64,000 bases of DNA, taken from positions 124,322 through 188,321 of the forward strand of contig NZ_LMDJ01000004.1 in the NCBI RefSeq assembly GCF_001425045.1, given 5' to 3'. Under the pieces are notes generated by a model, which was not told the origin of the DNA, made no database searches, and saw only the letters and a program-made list of their open reading frames with translations. Both the position numbers and the translations under genes were made by a program. Source of the DNA: Massilia sp. Root351 (GTDB taxonomy: Bacteria; Pseudomonadota; Gammaproteobacteria; Burkholderiales; Burkholderiaceae_D). Positions 17,956 through 26,393 of the stretch are shown here, one piece after another; position 1 is the first letter of the stretch, and the number at the start of each line of letters is the position of its first letter.

Positions 17956-18447
17956 ATGGCCAAAAAAGAGCATATTTCGGAAACCCCGGCGACCCAGATG
18001 CTGCGCAAGCACAAGGTGGCGTTCTCCGAACACCCTTATGACTACCAGGAACACGGCGGCACCACGGTGTCGGCGCGCGAGCTTGGCGTGGACGAGCACA
18101 CCGTCGTCAAGACGCTGGTGATGCAGGACGAAGCGGCCAGGCCGCTGATCGTGCTGATGCATGGCGACTGCAAGGTGTCGACCAAGAACCTGGCGCGCGG
18201 CATCGGCTGCAAGTCGGTCGAGCCGTGCAAGCCGGAGGTGGCGCAGCGCCATTCCGGCTACCTGGTGGGCGGCACCTCGCCGTTCGGCACCAAGAAAGCC
18301 TTGCCGGTCTATGTGGAGGAATCCATCCTGGCGCTGGAGACGATTTACATCAATGGCGGACGGCGCGGCTACCTGGTCGGCATCCGGCCGCAGGTGCTGC
18401 TGGACTTGATCGCGGCCAGACCCGTGCATTGCGCACTGGCTGACTGA
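17956..18447 (+). CDS. ybaK: Cys-tRNA(Pro)/Cys-tRNA(Cys) deacylase, YbaK family
   Basis: A 163-residue trans-editing protein that hydrolyses mischarged Cys-tRNA(Pro). It contains the family signatures [10 protein letters not shown], the catalytic lysine region [12 protein letters not shown] and [10 protein letters not shown]. The length is standard. The ATG at 17956 is chosen because the sequence upstream is the divergent promoter region of the EEP gene, and the family N terminus ([20 protein letters not shown]) starts here. Confidence 0.9.
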   Translation: MAKKEHISETPATQMLRKHKVAFSEHPYDYQEHGGTTVSARELGVDEHTVVKTLVMQDEAARPLIVLMHGDCKVSTKNLARGIGCKSVEPCKPEVAQRHSGYLVGGTSPFGTKKALPVYVEESILALETIYINGGRRGYLVGIRPQVLLDLIAARPVHCALAD

Positions 18448-18515
18448 CGGCCGCTTGTTGTATAGTCGTCAGCCGCGCCGCAGTGGCCGGCGAAAATAGA
18501 ACAAGAAGGATAGCT

Positions 18516-19160
18516 ATGAATACAGCACTGATGACAGTGGCGATGGCCGTGGGCGCCTACCTGCTGGGCTCGATCTCGTTTGCCGTGGTGGCGAGCAGAC
18601 TGTTCGGCATTGCCGATCCGCGCACCTACGGTTCCAAGAACCCGGGGGCGACCAACGTGTTGCGCAGCGGTAACAAAAAAGCCGCCATTGCCACCCTGAT
18701 CGGCGACGCCGCCAAGGGCTGGCTGGCGGTATGGCTGGCGGTGCGCTACCAGGAACAGCTGGGCGTGGGCGACGTCGCCATCGCGCTGGTGGCCATTGCC
18801 GTGTTCCTGGGCCACTTGTGGCCGATCTTCTTCCGCTTCGTGGGCGGCAAGGGCGTGGCGACCGCCGCCGGCGTGCTGCTGGGCCTGAATGTCTGGCTGG
18901 GCCTGGCGACCCTGGCCACCTGGCTGGTGGTCGCTTATGCCTTCCGCTACTCGTCGCTGGCCGCGCTGGCCGCCGCCGTGTTCGCGCCGTTCTACTATGG
19001 CTTGCTGTTCGGCATCGACGCCATTTTGCTGGCGGTCGCGGCCATGAGCATGCTGCTGCTGTTCCGCCACAGCGCCAACATCTCCAACCTGATGGCCGGC
19101 AAGGAAAGCCGCATCGGCAGCAAGAGCGCCGGCGCGGCCAAGGCGGCGAAAAAGAAGTAA
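18516..19160 (+). CDS. plsY: Glycerol-3-phosphate acyltransferase PlsY
   Basis: A 214-residue polytopic inner-membrane enzyme that transfers the acyl group from acyl-phosphate to glycerol-3-phosphate, the first committed step of phospholipid synthesis. The three family motifs are present: GSISFAVV near the first helix, [14 protein letters not shown], and [15 protein letters not shown]. About five helices and a Lys/Ala-rich cytoplasmic tail. AAGAAGGA precedes the ATG. Confidence 0.93.
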   Translation: MNTALMTVAMAVGAYLLGSISFAVVASRLFGIADPRTYGSKNPGATNVLRSGNKKAAIATLIGDAAKGWLAVWLAVRYQEQLGVGDVAIALVAIAVFLGHLWPIFFRFVGGKGVATAAGVLLGLNVWLGLATLATWLVVAYAFRYSSLAALAAAVFAPFYYGLLFGIDAILLAVAAMSMLLLFRHSANISNLMAGKESRIGSKSAGAAKAAKKK

Positions 19161-19217
19161 GCGTTGAAATAGGCCGTGGCGGCCCCATCTTGCAGGGATT
19201 CACTCTGCGAGGCCGCC

Positions 19218-19871
19218 ATGACCACCCCCATCAAAATCGATTTCGTTTCCGACGTTTCCTGCCCCTGGTGCGCCGTGGGCCTGAACGCGCTGGAAACCGC
19301 GCTGAAGAACATCGGCGCCGAGGCGGCCCCCGCGCTGCACTTCCAGCCCTTCGAACTGAACCCCAACATGGGGCCGCAAGGGCAGGACATCACCGAACAC
19401 ATCACCCAGAAATACGGCGCCACGCCGGAGCAGCAGGAACAGTCGCGCGCCATGATACGCCAGCGCGGCGCCGAGGTCGGCTTCGACTTTGCGATGGGCA
19501 AGCGCAGCCGCATCTATAACACCTTCGACGCGCACCGCCTGCTGCACTGGGCCGGCGAGCAGGGCGGGGGCAAGCAGCGCGCGCTGAAGCACGCCCTGTT
19601 TACCGCCTACTTCACCGAAGGCGAAGACCCGAGCGCGCACGCGGTGCTGCAGGCGGCCGCCGTCAAGGCCGGGCTGGATGCGCAAGGCGCGGCGGCCGTG
19701 CTGGCCTCGGACCGCTACGCTGCGGACGTGCGCGCCGCCGAGCAGTTCTACCAGGGCCAGGGCATCAGCTCGGTGCCGGCCGTCATCATCAACGACCGCC
19801 ACCTGATCTCGGGCGGCCAGCCGGCCGAGCTGTTCGAGCGCGCGCTGCGCCAGATCATGGCCGGCGGCTGA
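19218..19871 (+). CDS. DsbA-family oxidoreductase, FrnE-like
   Basis: A 217-residue thioredoxin-fold protein without a signal peptide, so cytoplasmic. The active site is CPWC (C15-C18 in FVSDVSCPWCAVGLNAL), with the usual helical insertion and a C-terminal cis-Pro loop SVPAVIINDRHLISGGQP. This is the FrnE/2-hydroxychromene-isomerase-like subgroup of DsbA proteins, some of which work as disulfide isomerases in stress resistance. The ATG at 19218 follows GCGAGG; the more upstream in-frame start would add an unrelated 14 residues. Confidence 0.88.
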   Translation: MTTPIKIDFVSDVSCPWCAVGLNALETALKNIGAEAAPALHFQPFELNPNMGPQGQDITEHITQKYGATPEQQEQSRAMIRQRGAEVGFDFAMGKRSRIYNTFDAHRLLHWAGEQGGGKQRALKHALFTAYFTEGEDPSAHAVLQAAAVKAGLDAQGAAAVLASDRYAADVRAAEQFYQGQGISSVPAVIINDRHLISGGQPAELFERALRQIMAGG

Positions 19872-19910
19872 GCCCTGCCGATTTGCTGCCGGCGCGGGCT
19901 TGCGCTAAAC

Positions 19911-19938
19911 TTGTCTATGTAGCACCGAAGCTTATACA
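19911..19938 (+). promoter_or_regulatory. Candidate promoter of the GAF-GGDEF gene
   Basis: TTGTCT (19911-19916), 16 bp, TATACA (19933-19938); four of six matches in each hexamer. The predicted leader is about 30 nt. Confidence 0.3.
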
Positions 19939-19974
19939 CTAGACAAGCGCAACGACGCTACGAAGGGAAGGTTC

Positions 19975-21033
19975 ATGCTGGCTGCAGAGAATATACATCC
20001 GTTGGGCGCCCATCCGTTCAGCTGCGCAATCCCGCCGGACGACAGCCGCCGCGTGGCGGCGCTGCAGCGCTACCACGCGCTGCACATGCCGGGCTGCGAA
20101 GAACTCGCCTTCCTCGCCGAGCTTGCCGCGCAGCTGTGCGGCGTGCCTTACGCCCAGGTCACCCTGGTGGACGCCGAGCATGCCTGGATCCTGGCCGCCA
20201 GCGGCATGCCCACCGATACGCTGCCGCGCGGGCAAAGCTATTGCTCGCTGGCCGTGCTGGGGCAGCAGGCCACTGAAATCGAAGACCTGAGCGCCGACCC
20301 GCGCACTGCCCGCATGCCGCTGACGCAGGCAGCGCCCCGTCTGCGCATGTACAGCAGCGCCGCGCTCATCACGCCGGACGGCTACGCCATCGGCGCCCTG
20401 AGCGTGATGGACGTCAAGCCGGGCCGGCTGGACCACGCCCAGGCGCGCAGCCTGCGCCGCCTGGCCGCCCAGGCCATGGCGCTGCTGGAGGCGCGCGCCG
20501 CCCGCTGCGCGCTGCAGGCGGCCCAGGCCCAGCTGGCAGAGCTGGCCACCACCGATGAACTGACTGGCCTGCACAACCGGCGCGCGCTGCTGGGCAAGCT
20601 GAGTTTCGAAGTGGCGCGCACGCGCCGCTTCCGCACCCCGCTGTCGGCGCTGCTGATCGACCTGGATGGCTTCAAGGCCGTCAATGAACGCCATGGGCAC
20701 GAGGCGGGCGACCTGGTGTTGGCCAATGTTGGCCGCCTGGTGCGCGAAAACGTGCGCGTCATCGACCTGGCCGGGCGCTACGGCGGCCAGGAAATCTGCG
20801 TGCTGCTGCCGAACACGCCGAAGGAGGGCGCGCTCAAGCTCGCCGACAACCTGCGCGGCAAGATCGCCGCGCAGATCCACCGCGAAGCCGGGCGCCTGCT
20901 GCCGGTCACGGCCAGTATCGGCGTCGGCTCGTTCAACCACATGGACATCAACGACGGCGACAGCCTGCTGCGCGCGGCCGAACAGGCGCTGGCACGCGCC
21001 AAGGCCAACGGGCGCGACCGGGTGGAAAGCTGA
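19975..21033 (+). CDS. GAF-GGDEF protein with degenerate GGQEI active site
   Basis: A 352-residue cytoplasmic protein: a GAF domain (about 40-175, VTLVDAEHAWILAASGMP and RMYSSAALITPDGYAIGAL) then a GGDEF domain (about 190-350). The signature motif reads RYGGQEICVLLP, so the metal-binding Asp/Glu at position three is Gln and the Phe is Ile. Diguanylate cyclase activity is therefore doubtful. The inhibitory-site motif RVID sits exactly five residues before it and looks functional. It could act as a c-di-GMP receptor or a regulatory partner, or have altered activity. GAAGGGAAGG gives a strong ribosome-binding site. Confidence 0.85.
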   Translation: MLAAENIHPLGAHPFSCAIPPDDSRRVAALQRYHALHMPGCEELAFLAELAAQLCGVPYAQVTLVDAEHAWILAASGMPTDTLPRGQSYCSLAVLGQQATEIEDLSADPRTARMPLTQAAPRLRMYSSAALITPDGYAIGALSVMDVKPGRLDHAQARSLRRLAAQAMALLEARAARCALQAAQAQLAELATTDELTGLHNRRALLGKLSFEVARTRRFRTPLSALLIDLDGFKAVNERHGHEAGDLVLANVGRLVRENVRVIDLAGRYGGQEICVLLPNTPKEGALKLADNLRGKIAAQIHREAGRLLPVTASIGVGSFNHMDINDGDSLLRAAEQALARAKANGRDRVES

Positions 21034-21054
21034 TTCAGTTCACAGGAGGCAGCC

Positions 21055-21345
21055 ATGCCTAAAGCAATCTGGAACGGCGAAGTGATCGCCGAAGCGAACG
21101 ACGACGAAGTGCAGATCGTCGAGAACAACGTCTATTTCCCGATCGGGAAAGTGAACGAAGAGTACCTGCAGGACAGCGTGCACACCACCACCTGCCCGTG
21201 GAAAGGCACGGCCAACTACTACCACCTGGTGGTGGACGGCAAGGTCAACGAGGACGCCGCCTGGTTCTACCGCCACCCGTCCGACAAGGCGCAGCACATC
21301 AAGGACCACATCGCCTTCTGGCACGGCGTCGAGGTGCAGCGCTAG
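21055..21345 (+). CDS. DUF427 domain protein
   Basis: A 96-residue member of the DUF427 family, a small beta-tent fold. Family features: WNGEVIAEAND, VYFPIGKVN, HTTTCPWKGTANYY with the conserved Cys-Pro-Trp, and the aromatic C terminus FWHGVEV. Function is not established. AGGAGG precedes the ATG. Its stop codon shares one base with the GTG start of the next gene (TAGTG), so translation of the two is coupled. Confidence 0.88.
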   Translation: MPKAIWNGEVIAEANDDEVQIVENNVYFPIGKVNEEYLQDSVHTTTCPWKGTANYYHLVVDGKVNEDAAWFYRHPSDKAQHIKDHIAFWHGVEVQR

Positions 21346-22085
21346 TGCGCGGACTGCAAGCCAAGCCCTACCTGCAAAGCGTCAGCGCCGCGTACGGCCC
21401 CGGCGTCGACCTGGCGCTGTTCCCCTACTGCGTGCCGGCCGTGCGCGAGCTGCGCGAACTGGCATTCCACGCCGACGTCACCTTCTTCGTCGGCGAGAAC
21501 GGCAGCGGCAAATCGACACTGCTGGAAGCGCTGGCGCTGGCGCTGGGCTTCGGCATCGAAGGCGGCACCATCCACAACACCCTGCTCAACACCGCGCGCG
21601 CCGGCTCCACGCTGCAGGACCAGCTCAGGCTCTCGCGCAGTTTCCGCCGCCCGCGCGACGGCTACTTCCTGCGCGCCGAGAGCTTCTACAACGTCGCCAC
21701 CTACATCGACGACATGCCCGGTGCCACCGGCTACGGTAACCGCAAACTGCACTCGCGCTCGCACGGCGAAGCGTTCATGACCGTCTTGCTGGAAAAATTC
21801 CGGGGACAGGGGCTGTACCTGCTGGACGAGCCGGAAGCGGCGCTGTCGCCCAATCGCCAGCTGGCCGCGCTGTCGGCCATCCACCAGCTGGTGCAGCAAG
21901 CGTCGCAGTTCATCATCGTCACCCACTCGCCTATCCTGCTGGCCTACCCGAACGCGAAGATCTACTGCTTCGACGCCAGCGGCATCACCGAGATGGCGTA
22001 CGAGGACACCGAACACTACGCCGTCACGCGCGATTTCCTCAACCACTACCCGCGCCGCCTCGAGCAGCTTTTCGCAGAAGATTAA
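21345..22085 (+). CDS. ABC-type predicted ATPase (COG3910-like)
   Basis: A 246-residue soluble ATPase. Walker A GENGSGKSTLL (about residue 50), a shortened signature-like SHGEAF, Walker B LYLLDEPEAALS, and the H-switch IIVTHSPILLA. It has no membrane partner and is related to the SMC/Rad50-like and AAA_21-type single-domain ATPases. The GTG at 21345 is the only start that fits: it overlaps the previous stop, and the preceding reading frame is inside DUF427. It overlaps the next gene's ATG by one base (TAATG). Substrate unknown. Confidence 0.85.
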   Translation: MRGLQAKPYLQSVSAAYGPGVDLALFPYCVPAVRELRELAFHADVTFFVGENGSGKSTLLEALALALGFGIEGGTIHNTLLNTARAGSTLQDQLRLSRSFRRPRDGYFLRAESFYNVATYIDDMPGATGYGNRKLHSRSHGEAFMTVLLEKFRGQGLYLLDEPEAALSPNRQLAALSAIHQLVQQASQFIIVTHSPILLAYPNAKIYCFDASGITEMAYEDTEHYAVTRDFLNHYPRRLEQLFAED

Positions 22086-23311
22086 TGGACAACATCACCC
22101 ACACCGTCGTCGGCCTGGGCGTCGGCGAACTGGTGCAGCGCAGCCTGCCCGCCGAACCGGACGAGGCGGGCCAGCGCACCCGCCACCGCCTCTTGCTCAC
22201 CGCCTGCGCCGCGGCCAGCAATTTTCCCGATCTGGACCTGTTGCTGACCAAGCTGCTGCCCGATCCGCTCGGCTACCTGCTGCACCATCGCGGCCACACC
22301 CACACCCTGCTGTACGAAGTGCCGCAGGCGCTGCTGCTGGTGGCGCTGCTGTGGCTGCTTTGGCCGAACGCGCGCGCGCTGCTGCGGCGCAGCCATCAGG
22401 CCCGCGCCGGGCTGGCGGCGGCGGTGGTGCTCGGCTTCCTGCTGCACATCGGCATGGACTTCCTCAACTCCTACGGCGTGCACCCGTTTTACCCGTTCGA
22501 CGGGCGCTGGTTCTACGGCGACATGATCTTCATAGTCGAACCCGTGTTCTGGGTCGCGTTCGGCGTGCCGCTGATCATGGCGGTGGGCTGGCCGTGGCTG
22601 CGCTGGCTGCTGCTGGCGGGGCTGGCTGGCGTGCTGTGCTATTTCACTGCGCGCGGCTTCCTGGGCGCGGTCTCGCTGGCCGGCCTGCTGGCGCTGGGCG
22701 CCGGGCTGGCCGTGCTGAAGGCCGCGCGGCGCCGCAGCCGGCGCGCCATGGCGCTGGCGCTGCTGCTGTGCGCCGGCTTTGTCGCCGCGCAAGGCGTGGC
22801 CAGCACGGTCGGGCGCCAGCGGGTGCTGGCAGCGCTGCAGGCAGCCGATCCGCAATCGCGCATTCACGACGTGGCCATGACCGCCTTCCCGGCGCAGCCG
22901 CTGTGCTGGGTCTTCGTATCGATCGAAGCCGACGCAGCGGCCGACCGCTACCGCCTGCGGCGCGGGCTGATCAGCCTGGCGCCGGACTGGCTGCCGCCGC
23001 AGCAATGCCCGTCCGGCCTGCTCGACCCGCCGCCGCACAGCGCCGCCGTGCCCGGCATCGACCTGTACGGCCAGGTAAGCGGCAGCCTGGCCGGCCTGCG
23101 CGCCCAGAACGGCGGCAACTGCTGGCTGGCGGCCTGGCTGCGCTTCGCGCGCATGCCCGCCATCGTGGACGGCGTCGCCACCGACATGCGCTTCGCCACC
23201 ACCCCGCGCGGCAACTTCACCGCGCTCGACCTGGCCGCCACTGCCGGCCGCGCCTGTCCCGCCGACATCCCCGCCTGGACCCCGCCCCGCGCCGGCCTGC
23301 TCGCCCCCTGA
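22085..23311 (+). CDS. Membrane-bound metal-dependent hydrolase, YdjM-like
   Basis: A 408-residue integral membrane protein of the LexA-regulated YdjM/DUF457 metal-dependent hydrolase family. N-terminal MDNITHTVVGLGVGE and the histidine motif LLHHRGHTHTLLYE give the presumed metal ligands, and DFLNSYGVHPFYPFDGRW follows. About six to eight helices lie between residues 75 and 250, with a soluble C-terminal domain. The physiological reaction is not known. Third of three genes joined by one-base stop/start overlaps. Confidence 0.85.
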   Translation: MDNITHTVVGLGVGELVQRSLPAEPDEAGQRTRHRLLLTACAAASNFPDLDLLLTKLLPDPLGYLLHHRGHTHTLLYEVPQALLLVALLWLLWPNARALLRRSHQARAGLAAAVVLGFLLHIGMDFLNSYGVHPFYPFDGRWFYGDMIFIVEPVFWVAFGVPLIMAVGWPWLRWLLLAGLAGVLCYFTARGFLGAVSLAGLLALGAGLAVLKAARRRSRRAMALALLLCAGFVAAQGVASTVGRQRVLAALQAADPQSRIHDVAMTAFPAQPLCWVFVSIEADAAADRYRLRRGLISLAPDWLPPQQCPSGLLDPPPHSAAVPGIDLYGQVSGSLAGLRAQNGGNCWLAAWLRFARMPAIVDGVATDMRFATTPRGNFTALDLAATAGRACPADIPAWTPPRAGLLAP

Positions 23312-23326
23312 CCCATCACCCGCCCG

Positions 23327-23397
23327 GCAGCCTGAGCCGCATTTTGCCAAAACCAGGGGTCTGACCCCGATTTTAGGCAAAATGCGGCTCAGCTTGC
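23327..23397. repeat. Palindromic intergenic element, copy A
   Basis: An inverted repeat of about 71 nt. Outer arms GCAGCCTGAGCCGCATT and AATGCGGCTCAGCTTGC, inner arms TTGCCAAAACCA and GATTTTAGGCAA, and central palindrome GGGGTCTGACCCC. Folded, it gives a stem of about 34 bp with a few mismatches. It lies in a 242-nt gap downstream of the YdjM-like gene and could also terminate it. Copy B at 31700 has the same outer arms and core but different inner arms. Confidence 0.85.
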
Positions 23398-23460
23398 TTT
23401 AGCTATGTGGGGCGGTGAAATGACGGGGAAATTGATGGCGCAAAACGGTGGGGGTTCGTC

Positions 23461-23482
23461 ATTTTAGGCAAGCGGCGGCTCG
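23461..23482. repeat. Degenerate half copy of the palindromic element
   Basis: ATTTTAGGCAAGCGGCGGCT matches the right arm of copy A (ATTTTAGGCAAAATGCGGCT) except for three bases, and is preceded by GGGG at a similar place. No left arm is found, so it looks like a decayed or partial copy. The rest of the 23398-23553 gap holds nothing else I can name. Confidence 0.5.
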
Positions 23483-23553
23483 CGCGGCTGTGGTGTGCTT
23501 CCAGATGAGTGGGGGCGCGGTATCATGGCCGGATTCCATGCCTGTACTTGACC

Positions 23554-24492
23554 ATGACCCCGACTGAATCGCCGCCCCATGCCGCGCCGGCGCCCGTGAG
23601 CGCATCCACCGATCCCCTGCAGCACTACGGCAAGCCGGCCGGCGGCTGGCGCGCGCGCCTGTACGCGGTGATCTTCGAGTCGGATACCTACGCCGGACGC
23701 CTGTTCGACCTGGCGCTGATCGGCGCCATCGTGCTGAGCGTGGCGGTAGTGGTGCTGTCGAGCATGGCGCCGGTGGCGCGGAAGCACGGCACGCTGCTGA
23801 CATGGGCGGAGTGGTTCTTCACGGCGCTGTTTACCGTGGAATACATCGGCCGCCTGCTGTGCGTGCAGCGCCCGCTGCGCTATGCGCGCAGCTTCTTCGG
23901 CGTTATCGACCTGCTGGCCGTGCTGCCCAGCTATGCGTCGCTGCTGGTGCCGGGCGCGCATGTGCTGCTCGATATCCGCATCCTGCGCCTGCTGCGCATG
24001 TTCCGCATCTTCAAGCTCACCCTGTACATCCAGGAGTACGGCATGCTGGGCCGCGCGCTGATGGCGAGCCGGCGCAAGATCCTGGTGTTCCTGTCGGTGG
24101 TGATGATGGTGGTGCTGCTGCTGGGCACGGTGATGTTCCTGGTGGAGGGGCCGCGGCACGGCTATACCAGCATTCCCACCGCCGTCTATTGGGCCATCAG
24201 CACCGTCACCACGGTCGGCTTCGGCGACCTGGTGCCGAAGACCGACCTGGGCCGCGCGGTGGCGTCGCTGATGATGCTGCTGGGCTGGGGCATCCTGGCG
24301 GTGCCGACCGGCATCATCAGCTCGGAGATCGCCTACCAGCGCAGTACCGGCTACGCGCCGCTGCGGCGCTGCCCGGCTTGCCGCGCCGAAGGCCACGAGG
24401 TGCTGGCGCGCTTCTGCAAGGATTGCGGCAGCGCGCTGCCCGTCACGCCGGTCGCCCCGGTCCCGCCACCCCAGCCGGCCCCGCCGCCTTAG
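23554..24492 (+). CDS. Voltage-gated potassium channel with C-terminal zinc ribbon
   Basis: A 312-residue six-helix ion channel. S1 is at about 50-72; the S4 voltage sensor shows arginines every third residue (DIRILRLLRMFRIFKLTLY). S5, pore helix and the selectivity filter TVTTVGFGD follow, a GFG variant of GYG expected to pass potassium, then S6 (LMMLLGWGILAVPTGIISSE). The C-terminal tail carries CPAC...CKDC, a probable zinc-ribbon. The ATG at 23554 is the first that gives a sensible N terminus; earlier in-frame starts lie in the spacer. Its stop overlaps the convergent SDR stop. Confidence 0.9.
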   Translation: MTPTESPPHAAPAPVSASTDPLQHYGKPAGGWRARLYAVIFESDTYAGRLFDLALIGAIVLSVAVVVLSSMAPVARKHGTLLTWAEWFFTALFTVEYIGRLLCVQRPLRYARSFFGVIDLLAVLPSYASLLVPGAHVLLDIRILRLLRMFRIFKLTLYIQEYGMLGRALMASRRKILVFLSVVMMVVLLLGTVMFLVEGPRHGYTSIPTAVYWAISTVTTVGFGDLVPKTDLGRAVASLMMLLGWGILAVPTGIISSEIAYQRSTGYAPLRRCPACRAEGHEVLARFCKDCGSALPVTPVAPVPPPQPAPPP

Positions 24493-25340
24493 GCGGCTTG
24501 CTGCTGCACGTCGTCGTGGTCGGTCGACAGCGACAGGCCGATCCATGCGCCCAGCTCCTGCTCGACGAAACGGTTCTTCTCGCGCACCATGCGCACCGTG
24601 TCGCTGCCCAGCAGCAGGCGCACCGGCGGCTGCGCCGTGTCGGCCAGCTGCAGCACGGCCAGCGACAGCTTGCGCGGGTCGCCCGGCTGCTTCAGGCTGA
24701 TGCTGGCGGCCAGCGTGCGCATGGCGCCCACGGTGGCGGCATAGTCGCCCAGCTGCGCGCCGGTGGATACCAGCGAGTTCCCCTCCAGGAACCCGGTGCG
24801 GAAGTAGCCCGGCTCGACCACGGTGACGTGGATGCCCAGCGGCCGTACTTCCTCGGCCAGCGCTTCGCTGATGCCTTCCACCGCGAACTTGGTGGAGCCG
24901 TACACGCCCCAGCCCGCCGCCGCCGTGTAGCCGCCCACGGACGACATATTGATCACATGGCCGCTGCCTTGCCTGCGCATCTGCGGCAGCACGGCGCGGG
25001 TGACGTTGAGCAGGCCGAACACGTTGGTGTCGTACAGCGCGCGCACTTCCTCGGCGCTGGCTTCCTCGACCGCGCCCAGCAGGCCGTAGCCGGCGTTGTT
25101 GACCAGCACGTCGATGCGGCCGAAACGCTCCACGGCGGCGCGCGCGGCCAGCACGGCGGCCGCTTCCTGCGTCACGTCCAGGCGCACGGCCAGCAGATTG
25201 GGCTGTTCGCCCAGCGCGTCGATGACGGATTGCGGATTGCGGGCGGTGGCGACCACGCTGTCGCCGCGCGCCAGCGCGTCTTTGGCCATCAGGACGCCGA
25301 AGCCGCGGGATGCACCGGTAATGAACCATACTTTGGACAT
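24489..25340 (-). CDS. Short-chain dehydrogenase/reductase (SDR)
   Basis: A 283-residue classical-type SDR. N-terminal nucleotide-binding TGASRGFG, NNAGYG after the fourth strand, catalytic Ser in MSSVGGYTAAAG and YGSTK (Tyr/Lys pair). ATARNPQSV after strand two suggests NADP(H). This group often comes with a divergent LysR regulator and oxidises or reduces small carbonyl compounds; the substrate is unknown. AAGGAG precedes the ATG. It is divergent from the LysR gene at 25472 (131 nt), which is likely its regulator. Confidence 0.9.
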   Translation of the reverse strand: MSKVWFITGASRGFGVLMAKDALARGDSVVATARNPQSVIDALGEQPNLLAVRLDVTQEAAAVLAARAAVERFGRIDVLVNNAGYGLLGAVEEASAEEVRALYDTNVFGLLNVTRAVLPQMRRQGSGHVINMSSVGGYTAAAGWGVYGSTKFAVEGISEALAEEVRPLGIHVTVVEPGYFRTGFLEGNSLVSTGAQLGDYAATVGAMRTLAASISLKQPGDPRKLSLAVLQLADTAQPPVRLLLGSDTVRMVREKNRFVEQELGAWIGLSLSTDHDDVQQQAA

Positions 25341-25401
25341 GCTGGTCTCCTTGAGAGGGGTGGGGGGGGTGATGCAAGCCAGTTTATGCGGGGCAGCTCT
25401 G

Positions 25402-25419
25402 TTACACTAGATAGCGTAA
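25402..25419. promoter_or_regulatory. Candidate LysR-type binding dyad
   Basis: TTAC-N10-GTAA, a T-N-A type dyad of the LysR-regulator class, midway between the divergent SDR and LysR genes. Confidence 0.4.
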
Positions 25420-25471
25420 AGGCGTTTGATTTTCACGCTTTGGTTGTAAATAAAATGGAACACAGGAGCGC

Positions 25472-26392
25472 ATGGATAAATCCCGCGTCATCACCCTTTT
25501 CATCGGCGTTGTCCGCGCAGGCAGCTTCAGCCAGGCGGCGGCCGAGGTGGGGCTGTCGCCGCAGGCGGTCAGCAAGGCGGTGCGGCAGCTGGAGGACAAC
25601 CTGGGCGTGCGCCTGTTCCACCGCACCACGCGCAGCCTGAGTTTGACGGAGGAGGGCCAGCGCCTGTTCGAGCTGGCCAATCCCGGCCTGCGCCTGCTGG
25701 ACGAGGCGCTGGAGCAGGTGCGCAACAGCCGGCAGGACATGGACGGCATGATCCGCGTGGCCGCGCCCACGTCCTTCGGCAGCCACCTGCTGATCCCGCT
25801 GGTGCGCGACTTCCAGGCGCTGCACCCCGGCGTGCGCTTCGACTTGCTGCTGGAAGACCATTTCACCGACCTGATCGAAGCCAAAATCGACGTCGGCTTC
25901 CGGGGCGGCAACCCGCCCGAGCGCAACCTGATCTCGCGCCGCATCGGCGAGCTGGCGCTGCTGGTGTGCGCGGCGCCGGCCTACATTGCCCGCTACGGCG
26001 CGCCGCAGAGCGTGGACGACCTGCTGGCGCACCGCTGCACCGGCTTCCGCCAGCCCAACACGGGCCGGCTGATGCCGTGGGAACTGCACGGCGAGGGCGG
26101 CACGATCTACAAGGACATCCCCGCCGTGACCAGCTTCAACACCGCCGAAGCCGAAGCCGAAGCGGTGCTGGCCGGCATGGCGATCGGCCAGCTGGCCGGT
26201 TACATGGCCGCGCAGCACCTGGCCGCTGGCACGCTGGTGCACCTGCTGCCGTCCACCACGGTGACCAGCGGCGCCATCTATATGTATTACCAGCAGCGCA
26301 CCCAGATGCCGCAGCGCGTGCGGCTGTTCATCGATTTCGCTTCGGAACGGGCCCCCGGCCTGTTCCCGAAGATCAAACTGCTAAAGAGCTGA
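25472..26392 (+). CDS. LysR-family transcriptional regulator (SDR-linked)
   Basis: A 306-residue LysR regulator: N-terminal winged HTH (about 5-62, SFSQAAAEVGLSPQAVSKAV and FHRTTRSLSLTEEGQ) and a periplasmic-binding-like effector domain (about 90-300, starting GMIRVAAPTSFGSHLLIPL). CACAGGAG precedes the ATG. Its divergent position to the SDR gene suggests that it controls it, and itself. The effector is unknown. The next LysR gene starts one base after its stop. Confidence 0.9.
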   Translation: MDKSRVITLFIGVVRAGSFSQAAAEVGLSPQAVSKAVRQLEDNLGVRLFHRTTRSLSLTEEGQRLFELANPGLRLLDEALEQVRNSRQDMDGMIRVAAPTSFGSHLLIPLVRDFQALHPGVRFDLLLEDHFTDLIEAKIDVGFRGGNPPERNLISRRIGELALLVCAAPAYIARYGAPQSVDDLLAHRCTGFRQPNTGRLMPWELHGEGGTIYKDIPAVTSFNTAEAEAEAVLAGMAIGQLAGYMAAQHLAAGTLVHLLPSTTVTSGAIYMYYQQRTQMPQRVRLFIDFASERAPGLFPKIKLLKS

Positions 26393-26393
26393 T

